This document shows positions 1 through 12,652 of a stretch of DNA of 64,000 nt, piece after piece. The notes beneath the pieces are model-generated. The model had not been told where the DNA came from, ran no database searches, and worked only from the letters and a program-made list of their open reading frames with translations. Numbering within the stretch: the stretch's first letter is position 1; the number at the start of each line of letters is the position of its first letter. Source of the DNA: Rutstroemia sp. NJR-2017a BVV2. Lineage: Eukaryota; Ascomycota; Leotiomycetes; Helotiales; Rutstroemiaceae. Location: the NCBI GenBank assembly GCA_002946415.1, contig NJPS01000048.1, forward strand, positions 2,028,994 to 2,092,993. Reading direction: 5' to 3'. The translations under genes were made by a program, and so were the position numbers.

Positions 1-119
1 CCCAAACGCGAGAGAGACCGGGGAATTAATGCCAATTTTTGAAGCCACATTGAAGGTACGCAGCTGTCAGTTGGAATCATGTCAAGTATTCTATCCAAAG
101 CTTACCATGCACTGTGTAG

Positions 120-557
120 AGCCTCTCAAAAGCACCGGCCATCAAGAGCATTTGTTTTTGCTTTCTGAATAGTATGGTAACGTGTGCATCTAACCCGATG
201 ATGCCAATGTACTTTTACTTTGGAAAGTGGGATTATGCGTTTTTGAACTTCAATTGGGTGCACCTTGGGCAGTGTCTCGCTAGCTTTCCGCAACTCAAGT
301 CTTTTGGGTTCCGTGGGACAGTCAATGACCTTGAATGTCTCCTTGACCATAAGCCTGTCAGCCAGCTCAGTAGAGCAAGAGCAAACGAGCATATCACCGA
401 AATTTGCGTGGTCTGCTTTGCGGCATGTGAAAATATGAAATCGTTCGAAGAGTGCTTTCTTGAGCGACCGAGACTTCAGTGCAACCCTAAATATTTCAGC
501 ATAGTTTGGAGTACTTCGAAAGGGATGAAGTTATTGAAGACAGAAGGTGAACGTTGA
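120..557 (+). CDS. Possible partial or relic protein, 2EXR/F-box-family-like
   Basis: An open frame runs from just after a stop at 117-119 to a stop at 555-557, with the first ATG at 174 (127 codons). I do not recognise it with certainty. It has a leucine-repeat-like stretch around residues 31-45 (LGQCLASFPQLKSF). Near its end, KSFEECF followed later by an aromatic/Trp pair resembles KAFDECF near the end of the 2EXR-like gene at 2434-3497. It may be the last exon of a related gene whose 5' part lies outside the window, or a degenerate copy. No N-terminal PLEIR-type motif is visible. An antisense frame over 126-392 looks like a shadow. Confidence 0.3.
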   Translation, partial: SLSKAPAIKSICFCFLNSMVTCASNPMMPMYFYFGKWDYAFLNFNWVHLGQCLASFPQLKSFGFRGTVNDLECLLDHKPVSQLSRARANEHITEICVVCFAACENMKSFEECFLERPRLQCNPKYFSIVWSTSKGMKLLKTEGER

Positions 558-2433
558 CTACTGAGAATAGGCGGCGGGAGCGTTAATGGGAGTTTGGGTT
601 TGAGTTGAGGTGGTCTTGGGGGATGAACGAAAGGAGCATGCATGCATACAACGAAAGCAACACGGGCGGACTTCTATTATACCAATTAATGAACGGTAGT
701 CTATACATACAATGACACCTCCTGAATACTATCTCTGAGATACTGCGTGGTGCTAACCAGTGGGATCGCATGAAAGTACCTTGACACATCCCAGCCGGGC
801 GAGTAACCCGGTGAACAGTATCGAAGTTTGCTTGATACACTTCCGTCTCGAAAGTTTCTAAGCTTCGGGATCTGAGACTCTATCATTCAGTTCAGATCAA
901 AGCTCGATAGATTATCGTTGCAAGAGCTGGTGCACGTTGCTACCAAAGTAATTTCATTACTCGTGAGAAACTCTCCCAGATACGTGATGATCATAGTAGC
1001 ATTGTAAGCTTGCACTCAATCCAGCCACGAAAGATCACTTATTGAGGGCTTTCATAGGCATCCGGTTTCTGAAGACATATGGCATGCAGAACCGGAGATC
1101 AAGGAGAGAGTGGTGTTCCCTTTCAAGGAGGGAGTGTGATGGATGGCAGAACTGCCCAATCACCACCTTGCCGGCAATCCTATCCACGTTTAGTTTTCCA
1201 CAGTGTAGAATCTGGGGGGGGGATGTACTTGGTCCTTGAATCTCAGGTCCAAAAACTAGTCACGAATAAGGAAGCAACTGGCGATATTAGGGAGCTAACT
1301 TTCTGGTAGCCCCCTCGGATGTATTAGTCCACTCAGATTTCAGATCTGGCACGCTTTCAAGGCAGACTTCTATACTAGGGCAACCGGAGTATGATCTACT
1401 AGTAAGCTCTCGATAAGCTGGATTGCACGAAGAAGGGAGGATCCGCAATAGATTGAGGCTGCAGGTGATGAAGACTGAGAGTCAGGCTGGCAATGGACGA
1501 AAGTAACGATGATGGTCGAGATATTAACCACAACTAGCTACTCTTAAGTAGTAAAGGGTACGGCTTGGAAACCTGGCTTCGAATGAGAATCTTTGGTCTC
1601 TGGAATGACTAAGAGAATTGATTCAGGAACCAGCTAACCGAAATATCAGCTGTATTCTTCGGAATATATTACGAGCTCCCCGCCATATCAGCCCAAAAAA
1701 AGCAAACACAGTTTAAGCAAACAAAATATGCCCTCTCATATTCCGACTTCCAAAATCTTGTCATTATACTATCCCCGAATGTTGTGCAGGAAATCACTCT
1801 CTTGAGTCAACGAGATGGCATCCTGCTCGCTGCCTAGATTTCCGTTGGAAAGAGAGACAATCTATTCCCTCGTCACAGCCCTACGCCCTACCGTTAAAAC
1901 GTCCTCAATTTCGAAGATTTGGGATTGGAGATTCTATCCGTAGCATGGCTGCGCTTGTAACAAAAATCCTACTGGTGCCAGGCTGTTGTGATGTAGGCTC
2001 GGTTGGAGCGGGTTTGGATGAGCCTTTGCCATCGACAGCCACGATTTCTTGAGCTACTATAAATCCTGCCTCCCGCAGCAAAGATGAATAATTGAGCAGG
2101 TGGATAACTTTGAGTAGCTGGGCTGTTAAAGTGGAAGTAGGTTCCTAGCTGATGGAAAAAAAATCACCCAGATTGCACTGGTCCGTGAAATTCGGACAAT
2201 GTCTACTTCGACCTCAACAACATCAGACAAATAAATGTAGGATATATATCTGTCGAATAATCTAACGTAGTAAATCTAACAATAAACCTTGGAAGATGGG
2301 GGCAACTCCCGCCTTAATACTTAATATTCAATCACGTGCATGTAAGCAACTTTCTCCACAACGCGCCAACTGTTTGTGCCATCCCATCGCAGCAGCCTAC
2401 TACGCACTTTCAAAACAGATTCAGGACGACAAA
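558..2433. other. Intergenic, about 1.9 kb
   Basis: I see only short, overlapping, non-protein-like frames here. The stretch from about 1690 to 2290 is relatively AT-rich and precedes the 2EXR-like gene. A frame in phase with that gene begins at an ATG at 2296, so an N-terminally longer product cannot be excluded. Confidence 0.5.
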
Positions 2434-3497
2434 ATGACAGTCCCAAACATCCTGTACAGATGTCCGCTCGAAATCCGAGAGTTGATTTACAGCTACGTGA
2501 TTTCGGATCTCCATGACTTCGAATATGACATCGGCACACATCCCGACGCGCTGAAATGGATGAAAGAGTTTGAGCGAGCCGTGATTCCAGACCGCCAACT
2601 ATACCGCGAGGTTTTCAGCCACAGGATCAGAAACTCATGTCTGGTCATGAGCCCTGAGTGGCCGGAAGAACCTGGAAGGCTTACTATTAGGAGCTGGGAG
2701 ATTGATGCAGACGTGCCGCTTCTGTATCCGTCTGTAGAGGATATGTCTCCTCTGGCTCGGGAAAACATTCGGCAGATCGAGGTGAAAGTTCCTGGGTAAG
2801 TGAGATGCTTTAGATTGTACTGCTTCTTTTTGTGTGTGGTCTTGTGCTCAGTCCGTACAGATATCCGATATCAGCAGGTGTGTGGGAATTGTCGCCATCG
2901 GATTTGGATTGCGGGTATCATCGCCACCTTGATCTGTCGAGAAGAGTATTTCCAGTTTCATCACTGGCTAGTACGATATTCATGGTAAGATCCGGGGACA
3001 CTGCATTGACTTCCGCTGTTAGCAAGAATCAGATCACTAAGAAACATCAGCCTCTACTCCACGCCCGTAACGTCCAATCTATTGTTATAAAATTCACCCA
3101 CGCGTTACAGCATAAAGAGTCAACAACCGAAGGAATCAAGACGCTGAATGATTGGACCGCATTCGCTCATCATCTGTCTAGTATTGATTTTGGAAGCTAT
3201 TTGAGTTGCTTCAAGCGGCTAAATTACTTTGAAATTCGTGGATACAATGGAGTTTTTCTTAAGCTACCATACATGCCAGGTATGAGGGACTCCTGTCGGT
3301 GTGGTATTCCTGATGCACGTGCATGTCAACGGTGCTATAATCATTCAGGCATCTGGAAAGCGTTTGATGAGTGCTTTGGCCCTGTGCGTGCGAGGTCATC
3401 CTTCGATGCTGCTGTATTTAAGCGTTCGTGGAGAGTTTGGAACGGCGACACATTGTGCTGGCATCGGAAGAAAAAGGGGCTTCTCGAGTGGAAATAA
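2434..3497 (+). CDS. 2EXR/F-box-like domain protein, paralogue 1
   Basis: Two exons, 2434-2795 and 2861-3497, give about 332 aa. The 65-nt intron (GTAAGT donor, TACAG acceptor) keeps phase 2. The N-terminus carries the motif CPLEIRELIY, the signature of a large family of fungal 2EXR/F-box-like proteins of mostly unknown function. The C-terminal half has a Cys cluster (CRCG...CQRCY) followed by IWKAFDECF. The gene at 55148-56282 has the same architecture and an intron at the same point, after a conserved V-x-VPG, so the two are paralogues. The start at 2434 is chosen because it gives the same short leader before the motif as in the paralogue; the upstream in-frame ATG at 2296 is the alternative. 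The 3' end is only 113 nt from the 3' end of the convergent CorA-like gene. Function is not inferred beyond a possible protein-interaction role. Confidence 0.75.
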
Positions 3498-3610
3498 CTG
3501 TCAATTCGGAGACCTTTGTAAATGTTTCACTATTGGCATAAAACAAGCAGCATCTGTCCCTCTCACATCATGTACTTATTTGAAGATAAGGACAGCTATA
3601 TATATTAGTA

Positions 3611-5336
3611 TCAGAACCCATTTCCCATATCTTCAGCCCATATAGCTGTCTGCTCCTTCCTAACCTGATCTTCCACGTCGAGGAACTTCTCTTCGCGTTC
3701 GTTTAGGATCTGCTTCACCCTTTCCTTCCAGATCATCCACAAAAGGAAAAGAAACAACGTGGTAGGAATGGTGACCGCCCAATATATGTAGAATTTCTTA
3801 GATACCAATCCAGCATTCTCTCCAGATTGAAAGTTAAAAAAACTCGTGCTGAATATTGCCTAAACTGTCCGTTAGCACGCTACCCAAACTGATTGCGCAT
3901 GGAGGCCTACCGCAAGAAATGTTCCGGGAAGGAAAAGAATTCCTAGCAATGACATGGTCGTCTGCTTTCTAGTCTCAAGCATGTTTTCAACTTCTCGCTG
4001 GGCCCTCTCTTTACCCCTCCTCTCCTCATCCCTTGACTTTTCTATACGAGCCGTACGGCTTCTTTCCAGCTTCTTAAATCTTCTCTGTTGTTCTTGGCGG
4101 AATATACTCAACGAGACCAGATTCTGCAACACGCTCCCTATCAACTTCAGCCTCGAGATCGTGACTTCCCGATGAGTACTGATACCCTGAAGTTTCGACA
4201 TCAAAAGCTCAAGGCGTCGTTCCATAATGAGATGAGTCGTCTCCAATCTCTGCCTCCTTTCCTCCGGCCAGACATCCCTACATCCCGCCAGCGTCTTCTC
4301 CATCTTGCTAATGATCGTCATATACCCTTCCGGCCTCTTCCACAAAACTTCTTTATGGCAATCCACCAACGTACTGTTGATTTGCGCCAAATTAACATGG
4401 TCTCGTTTCGTGAAATCAGGATCAGCATAAATGTGCGATGCTTCCGTTACGACTTTCTCCAACTCGCGCACTCGTTCTCGATTGTCCCTGTGCCGCTTGT
4501 CTTCTTTCTCATCGATATCCAAGGAGAATATCAAGGCGGGGAGGAACATCGGGTGGTCGATCTCCCCGATGCGCTGGCGAAGACATGTTATACAGCGATT
4601 CACGTCGGAACGCGGTGTTCCTTTGAAAAAGGCATTGGTTATGCCGGTCGTTAATGAGTGGGAGAGAACGAGTTCCCAGTTCCGGGGATTGTCTTTCTTT
4701 TTCACGTCGCTCTTGCGGTAGATGATTTCTAACTCTGGTCAATGCCATTTATCCGCTATTTAGGGAGCTGATTCTTACGGAGGCAAGGATCCCCTCCATT
4801 TGCTTCAATGGAAGACCAGTAGAACGGTCCTACCGTGCTCGATGTCTCTATCCACGAGTAAGGTAGTCCCATGCCCTCTATCAGTTTTTGGTGAAAGCCG
4901 TCTGGTAATGACAGGACTTTTGGCTCGAACGTATCGATTTCTTTTGCATTTCCCTGTAAGCTGGAGATACTCAGCCAAATATTCATCGCAATATAAGGGG
5001 AAATGTTCACATGAGCCTAATACCCCCTCGGCAATGCTCATCGATTTTCTTGAACCGCCCCTATTTCTCATAAGCCACTCAAATCGTGGTAGGTTAGGGG
5101 TTTTGCTTACGGTCTGGTGTATAAAATCGTCGAACTCATGATACTCGAGAGTACTCTCCTCAGCCACATGTATTCGATCGGGGTCCTGCGCATATGTCAA
5201 CCCCGCAATTTATTCAGCTGCTTACCCCGCAGGATTCACCTACCGTATAAATAAACGTCTCGAAGCATGTCGTCGCCTCTTTAATGATCGTAATGTTACT
5301 GTTCTGCAAATGATGATCAAAAAGTAGTTGATCCAT
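3611..5336 (-). CDS. CorA-like two-TM membrane protein (fungal subfamily)
   Basis: Five exons on the minus strand: 5336-5244, 5185-5024, 4953-4779, 4734-3911 and 3859-3611. All junctions keep phase and the product is about 500 aa. The C-terminus has the hallmark of CorA-like fungal proteins: a first membrane segment with LFLPGTFLA, split by the last intron, then AAIFSTSFFNF, a short loop, and a second segment YIYWAVTIPTTLFLFLLW. The middle is long, helical and charged, as expected for the cytosolic funnel (RRFKKLERS, EERRGKERAQREVENM). CorA proteins are divalent-cation channels, but the canonical GMN motif after the first helix is absent, so Mg transport should not be assumed. The 44-nt intron 4778-4735 is short. 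Expected location is a cellular membrane; the exact one is unknown. Confidence 0.78.
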
Positions 5337-8300
5337 CGTATTACATGTATATACAGAGTATAATCAAGTTTCGACGGTGGCAAGTGTAAGGCTATATGTA
5401 AGCAAACGAGTCAATATGAGGCTCAAGATATACATGAGTTGCTCAAAATTCTCACCGGCATGATGCAGATGTAGCTGCAATGGCGGACCAACCAACGCCT
5501 GTTTGAGGGTAAGCCTTCATGCAGAGCAAGGCTGAGATTTTAAGAAGTCTCCGAAGAACGAAAGATAAATGAACACGCATGTTAATTGTTGAAGGACGAG
5601 GAGAAAATTTTTGAAGCTGACCGCAGGTGGGTCATTCACATCTTGCGACTGCGATATAACGGAAAAGTTTGGGTTTGAATTTCGGGATTGCTATGGATTA
5701 TAATACGAAGAAGAGGCAGTCTTCATCGTGATGAATACCTTCGAATATCTTCTTTCGGGAAGTCTCCGTAGGTAGCCTCGTCGATACGCTCTACGTTTGC
5801 AGAGTTCCCAGCTGATCTAGTCTTCCTTAGCTTTTTGGGCTTTCCACGAATCTAGCACCGCGTTTGTCCTGACTAAGCCCTCCTTTCGTTATGCTTGAGT
5901 CAGGCTCAGGCGAGGTTGACGGATGTGCTGTTATTGCATCTGCATCTGCATCTGCAACAGTAGACAGTGGCAAGCCGTTGGAAAATTCCATTGTGCGATA
6001 TGGCCATGCATCGACGTCTACTGCTGAGAGGATGAAAGAGGATGGCAGTGCAAGAGTGGTCTTCAAGATCTCCGCCTTGAGTTTACCATCTGTCTTTCTT
6101 GACCATTCTTCGCCGGCTCGATGGCAGTCGCTACGTCTTTCCTGGGTAGACATCTGGTGGGACAAACGACCGTGTTGATAAACCTGCAGCGTTGACTGTC
6201 TGCACAATAGAACAGTCACCCCCACAAACTACAAACAATCATTGACTTCGATAAGGCCCTTTTTCGTGACTCTGACGAGTTCAACCACTTCATTGATCTT
6301 TTCCAGCTGCTTCACGATGCGGCGGCCTGTTATGAGTTTTCTGCTGCAGAGATGGAAATGAAAATGGCTAGCTAAGAAAGGCTGCCACAAGATTTGTCGT
6401 ATGGAAGTGGATCACATACTCTCACGTGTGGCAGCCGATCATTGAGATCAACGATGCTAAACGCCAATCATTTAATCAATTTCATCTCTCGCCAGTTCCC
6501 CAAACTCTGCAAATCGCTCTATAAATATTCCCAACCAACCTTCATTCATACCATACCTAGACGCAAATCATCAATGCAATCTCCCAAGCGCATCCTTCGA
6601 GCTTTTCTGGAAGGTTTGCTTTGAATTTTTTTTCATTTCGAGCTCTCGTGGTGATGTTCTGCAGGGTGTGTGAAATTGCTGTGGGCCGATATTGGGGGTG
6701 ATCAAAGTTGCATGAATCTTCATGCTTGGCCGGAATTGAGCGTAGGTGGAGCTTCTAGAAGATTTTATCCCCGGATTGGAAGGAAAAGGTGGATACGTAA
6801 CTTGCCTGTGTGGATGGTGACTGGGGTGTGACGTGAAGAGTGAAGAAGGCAGGGTAGGGAATGAGGACTATGGATGTGGATGAGAGGGTTGATGGGAGAC
6901 GGTGATGCCGGGACTGGACGAGGGTCAAGAAGATGAGGCTTGAAGGAGATTTGGCTTGGGGAAAACCATTGAACTGGGAAAGAGGCGTCATTGTGTTGAT
7001 AATGTCTAGAGTGAAGTTTATCGTCCGTCCTGTCATAGTTCTATGCCGTTTGCTTCAGATGATGCTTTCCGTGCCGTGTTTCTTTCATTATCGTCAAACG
7101 TCAGAGAGACTCCAACGCTTCCCTTCCAGCTTCCACCAGACTAGCACCATGTAAGGTTACTGTTGGTGCACAAGCCAGAGCTAGAAATTAGCACCCAAAC
7201 TATCGGAAATGAATGTACTCCGGAACCCCTGAACAAACACCAAAGCACAAAGAGCGTTCTGTAGGGAGTACTCGCAGAGCACAGTGAAAAGTATTGACAG
7301 ATCGGGAAGAGAATTCAGTTAAAATCGAGCTCAGCCTTGTTTGTTGCGCACGAATGAGAAATTAATTTGGGGGAGTTTTTTATGCCGTACTCAATTAAGT
7401 CGTTCGGTATGACGTTTGTGGATGGACGCGAGGTTCAGGGGCAGTTAGGCTAGTTAGCTTGGGCAGCGGACCTACCGATGAACGGGCTCAAAGGGTAGGA
7501 GATGCATGAACTTTGAAGGGACAATGAGTAACGAAGATATCTGCAGCAGTGCCAGCTTAACGGGAAGGCAGCGTCGTTTAAAAGTTTGTACTCCGTACAG
7601 CAGGTAGCAGGCAACGACAAGTCGTATTTTCGTAGCCAGCTCCATATCATGTCATGTCTTACCTATAATTATAAGCCTCCACCGGCCAAGCTGAGGCTCC
7701 AGCAATGCTGACACTTCGCACTATATCCAATCAACACTGCACGGATGCCAGCTGCCGGTGGTCTTTGCTTTTGTAACACGACGATCCAGCCAGATAGAGT
7801 TTTTGGCTGCTAATATATTCCTGCGTAGTCAGGGACCGACCATTGCGAAGCTTGGATAGCAGTAGGACAGCAGGGTGATACCATAGGTGTATGAGGCTTG
7901 TTCGGCACTGATGCATGCGATTGATGGATCAACAGGATGGCCAGATCTGCTTACGGGAAGGGGAAGTATAACTTTGATTGTTGATTGGAAAGGGAAAAAA
8001 GGCTCGAGCGGGCCAAAATCATGGTCTTTGTCTGGATGGGATACAATGGCTTTGAATAGGACAGGGGGGTGACTTCATACGTTCCTTGATATGTGACTGA
8101 TTATTGATTTCAAGGTTTGTTGAATGCCTTGGGGGCGAGGTCTGGATATGATATGGTAATAGCTGAGATGGATGCATAGCTGGATGGATCAGACGCGACT
8201 GACCCGGACTTTTGGCGCGATATCCGTATACCTGGAGCGAGTCCCGGTCCCTGGTCGAAGACAAGGCAGGGCAGGGCAGGGCGGAATAGATTTGAAAGAT

Positions 8301-9092
8301 ATTGTCGTTGGATAGCCAGGTCCCAGGCGCCATGTGCTAGATGCCAGATACTAGATGCTCGATGCGAGGTGGATAAGTAATGATTATGATATGATGTGAT
8401 GTATTTCCCTTCTCTGTCTATTTTGATTCATTCCTTCGCCGCGCTGCCGAACCTTGGTATTCAGACTGTGGTAGCTGTACGAAGGAAGTCCTGTAATACA
8501 TCATCATCAAACCCCCCTTGATGACTGCAGTGTTCTTATTTTGACTTTTGCTTCTGTCCTTTTGGTTTTGCACTTTTCCTGTCTTTTGAAAGGAAAATAA
8601 AACAGTCTTTTCTTCTTCCAAATCGTACCACACTAGACACATACGCCTTGAACTACCTGACCACCAGGTTGAAACATCTTTTCGACAACGTTTGCATTCA
8701 CTCGGCTTTCATAAAGATATCAAGGAGTCACCTAGAAGAGTCACTATGCGAACATGATCTCAACCCCTTATGCTATGTTCTCTTCCGCAACAAATTCCGT
8801 CGCTCAGAATGAAGAATTCTAAGGCAAACACTACGAAATCCACCAAATCCACCGAAATATCAGGCATTTCATCACAATTCCCTCCACAAGCGAATCAAAA
8901 TCTTCAATTCCTGCAGCACTCCTATCCGACTGCATCACACTGCATTAGCACGAATTCCACACGAAACTCCGCAGAATCCTTTCAATTGACGGATCCCGAT
9001 TTCAAAATTTCGATAACGATTCGATTAAGAGGTCGTCATCGAAGAGGTGTCGTCGAAGAGGTAGAAAGGGCAGAGAGGTCAGACAAACGTAA
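5337..9092. other. Intergenic, about 3.8 kb, no supported gene
   Basis: The longest frame is a minus-strand one at 5827-6225 (132 codons). It has an Ala-Asp run caused by a TGCATC-type microsatellite near 5935-5960 and no recognisable domain, so I do not call it. A GGCAG pentamer run lies near 8266-8283. At 8809-9060 a plus-strand frame starting MKNSKANTTKST lies just upstream of the ERF4-like gene and may hold its first exon or its 5' leader. Confidence 0.45.
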
Positions 9093-10962
9093 CTTATTAC
9101 AAATAGCGGCCCCAAACTCGGCCGCAAAGGCTTCGTTCCAACGGCGTCGCAAGCTTCAAGCCCATCGACCACCATACCTTCATCCGCCATAACCAACGCA
9201 GCCGCAACCGCAACCGCCGAACATAATCGTACCAATGCCCCTCCTTCCTCGACTACTGCGACAATCGGAAACGCGAGAATCCCTTCCCCTTCCCATCAAC
9301 CTCCATATCCATCCCCGATTCTACAACCAACCAATACCGAACAGCCACAAGTCAGAGTAACTAGTCCTACGAGGTGGAGTTGGAGGAACGCTATACAATC
9401 TGCAGCGACAAACACCCAAGCCTTTACAGCACCACGAAGACCAAGAGCCGGCTCGGGCAGCATTACGGGAGGACGACTTCAAAGGCCAAGTTCATCGCGA
9501 TTGTGGAATCCCACGAACTCAACCCCCAGAGTATATCCCTCGACACCAAAGAGACTTAAATCCCCTCCGGAAGGAACCGCGATACCCCTTCACCACCCCG
9601 ATATCTCGAGACCGAAAGAGGGCGCCAGAGCCGGTGCTGACCATCCATTATTAACACTACCGGAACAGAGACAGCAGAGACATTCGGCATCTACGGGGGC
9701 TAGTCTGCAAGTCGAGCGAAGCGGAAGCTCACTTAGTTCCCATCGCATATCATTACCCAGAACCGTAAGTATTGACCTTGCGCGGAGTCGCAAAAGCGGT
9801 GAATCACCTCTTACACCTACCGGGCCGAGACTTGATAAAGGGAAGGGAAGAGCTTTGGAAGAGGAAGACGAACCAAAAATTACTCTCGATACGACATTAG
9901 CGCAATTGACCGGTAGTGCTCCGGAAGGAAGATTGATTACACCAACACCAACGTCTGGTATATCGTTCGATTACAAAAAAGCAGACATGTCTACAGATCT
10001 TGAGCGCGGTCCTGCAAACCTAAGTCCATATAATGCCTCCGGTACATCACCTATACCTCAGGCCCTCGGATCAAACCCATCGTTAATCGGTATTGGACCC
10101 GCCTTATCCTCAAACGGCACATCAATAGTAGGCGACGAACCTGGTGACGGCGACGACATCGAAGAATGGGGTCCCCAACATCCTTGCTTCCCACATATGA
10201 ACCCGCATGTCCCTCTCTCCTCCCCCCTCTACCACAGCACGCGCATAATTCGGATACGGCGCGATTGGATGATAGAAGGCGATCTTGCACCTACATTTTC
10301 AAATCTGTACCCAGAGATACTTGACCCCGCTGGCGTGTCGGAACAGGATTTCAGGCGGATTATTGAGAAGATCAATGAGGAATTGATACCGGCGTTTAAT
10401 CCATGGGGGGCAAGGAATATTTTTGACGGAGTGATGGGGCTGCTGACGGGGTGGATATGGGATGATTTGGGGTGGACAGGGGTGAAAGGACGGTTGGAGC
10501 GGGTAGAGAAGTGGTTGGAGGAGTGGAATAGGGATATGGAGTTGAGGGCAAAGGATCCGGGGACGGCGCCGAGGATTGTTAGTTTGAGGAGGACGGGTTA
10601 TATGAATGTGAGTTATTTCCCCCCCGCTTTTATAGTTTGCCCTCCCATTCAAATTATATCTCCTTTCCTGTCAATCTCTTTCCCACCACCGGTCTTCTTC
10701 TTTTCCAACGGCCTTATCCTAACAAACGTACAAATCACTAACATGGCTCCCCCAAACACAGTTAGACATACAAGTCCCCGACCCAGAAATCTCATACCCG
10801 GCAACGATACCCGAAGAAGATAGGTTAAACACGGGGCTGTCGGAAAACACAAGGATCTCGCAGCTACCGTCGCTCCATGAGCAGAGGAATATGCTAGCCA
10901 AGGTGCCGAGTGGGAGGAGCGGGAGAAGTGCGAGAAGTGGGGCGAGTAGTAGAGCGGATTGA
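9093..10962 (+). CDS. ERF4: Ras modification protein ERF4 family (palmitoyltransferase cofactor)
   Basis: Golgin A7/ERF4-domain protein. Yeast Erf4 partners the DHHC enzyme Erf2 to palmitoylate Ras at the ER. The domain lies near the C-terminus (about 10225-10600): RIIRIRRDWMIEGDLAPTF, then FNPWGARNIFDG and GLLTGWIWDDLGWTG. A 154-nt intron (10608-10761, GTGAGT/CACAG, phase 0) separates the last exon, which reads LDIQVPDPEISYP and ends in a Ser/Arg tail at TGA 10960-10962. The long N-terminal half is low-complexity and rich in Ser, Pro and Thr. The 5' end is unresolved. The frame is open from 9093, but there is no in-frame ATG until deep inside, so an upstream exon must exist. A candidate starts at ATG 8809, but I found no junction with a good donor, a good acceptor and matching phase (9061 GTAGAA to 9106 TAG is out of phase). 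The family call is firm; the start is not. Confidence 0.82.
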
Positions 10963-12652
10963 AGCGGTGGAAGTAATTAATCAGGAGGGGTGAGAGATGA
11001 AGAAAATGAAGAAATACGAACGAGGGACGTGGAAAGAGACGCAGAGGAAAGAGATTTATATACCCCATCATTATTGTTCATTTTCATGTTTATTCTTGGA
11101 GGACGGACGAAACGGGAGCTTATATTGTACTACTGTATCTGGGCGCAGAAGGAGTTGCCTTTTTTTGGGACGCTGCGAGAAGCTGTTTCTTTTTGGTTGG
11201 AAGGATTCGTTTAATTTGATGGGTCTGGAGCGTGCATGGCTTGCGAGACGTTTTTGGGACAAGAGGGAATTGTGGAGGTGAAGGGGAGAGGGATGGGGAG
11301 GAAGTGTATGGTGGGAGAGGAGGGGGGGAAAAAGATGATTTTTAATTGTTATGTATGTATGATTCATATGGGGACGAGAATGAAGGAGGCGAGAAGGGAC
11401 AGGGGGAGGGAGGCGAAGGGGAGGGGGAGAGGTTAATGTTAAGGTATATAGTTTTCAACGGACTGCTAGCTAGCCTGAGCGTCTCTGCTTTATAGAGGAA
11501 TGATAATGAAGCTATCTTGGATCAATCAAGTCAAATGAGATTGGGTGGATGTGTGATAGGTCTTGTTTTCGTCAAGATCCCCTATCAGTCAGTTGTTTCA
11601 TCATATCTCCCCTTAATAACACATCCTCCATCTCCAAGTCACCGTCTCCTCCCTCACATCGCCTCCTATGTAAACTTACCACTCACCCGCGTCTCGCATT
11701 CCCAACGCAAAGGGTACCTATATCCACCCAAGCATCTTCCACCTACCTCCTCGTGTCATATTCACGCGCCTACCCGCCCGCCTTTCAGAGCATATATTAA
11801 CCTCCCTGTCCTGTTTACTACTTCCTGCAGTTGCAGTTCTCTTCTTTGATCCCTTCTATGATATGATATAACACTCATATCCATCCTCCCACACCGAGCC
11901 ATCGAAAGAAAGACCGCGACTCGCTCGGAGGTTTCAGATTCCATACGCAGCTGGTCTCGAGGTCATTACCAAAATCATAAGTCAAGACCGAAAAAACGAC
12001 AGAAAAAGACGAGATGCTGAACTGCACTCAACTGCACATGAATCCATCCATCATACAGAAACAAACACAACACTCGAAAGTCTATTGTTGGATTAGGATA
12101 AGCTGGCTGCTTGATGAGTAAACGAATGCATTTATGCTGTGTGTGTATTGGATCCCGCAGCCTATAAATACTTACTTCGACACATTCCTAGTCTAATATA
12201 TGCAAGAGTCGTTGGAAATGAGGAGATAGATTTGAGATGTGATGGTATTGAAGGGAGAGTTTGAAATACGCACGAAGGGTTCGTCATGCGAGAAACGAGC
12301 CGTCAGATCCAGGGCAAGGTATTCCGAGTGTTATGAGATGAGTGAAGGAAGTGGTGGTTGCGGGCTGGATATGAGATATAGAAGGTGAGAAAGGTAAAGT
12401 GAAGTCAAGATCAGGGTGGTGTGGTGGTAAGTTAACTGACAGGATAGTATAACTTCATGTACCATGTATGATGTTAGAAAAGAGGAAAGGGGAGGAGTAA
12501 GCAAGCATCTGATGTGAACAGTCCAAGCAGCTATACAAGAAGACATACAAAAGAAGACTTTATGAACCAACAGCCAGTAAACCGAGATTCAGCTGCGAGA
12601 CGGCAGCAAGTGCCGTCTTCGAAATATGTACCAAATTTCTCGCTACGCTACG
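10963..12652. other. Intergenic, about 1.7 kb, convergent 3' ends
   Basis: This is the space between the 3' ends of the ERF4-like gene (+) and the FYV10-like gene (-). The plus strand is purine-rich (GAGGGG type) from about 11270 to 11440 and pyrimidine-rich from about 11580 to 11900. The open frames there follow this base skew and do not look like proteins. Confidence 0.5.

Noticed and set aside
5827..6225. 132-codon minus-strand ORF between the CorA-like and ERF4-like genes
   Set aside because: Its most regular part (Ala-Asp repeats) is a hexamer microsatellite, an equally long antisense frame exists, and no family is recognised.
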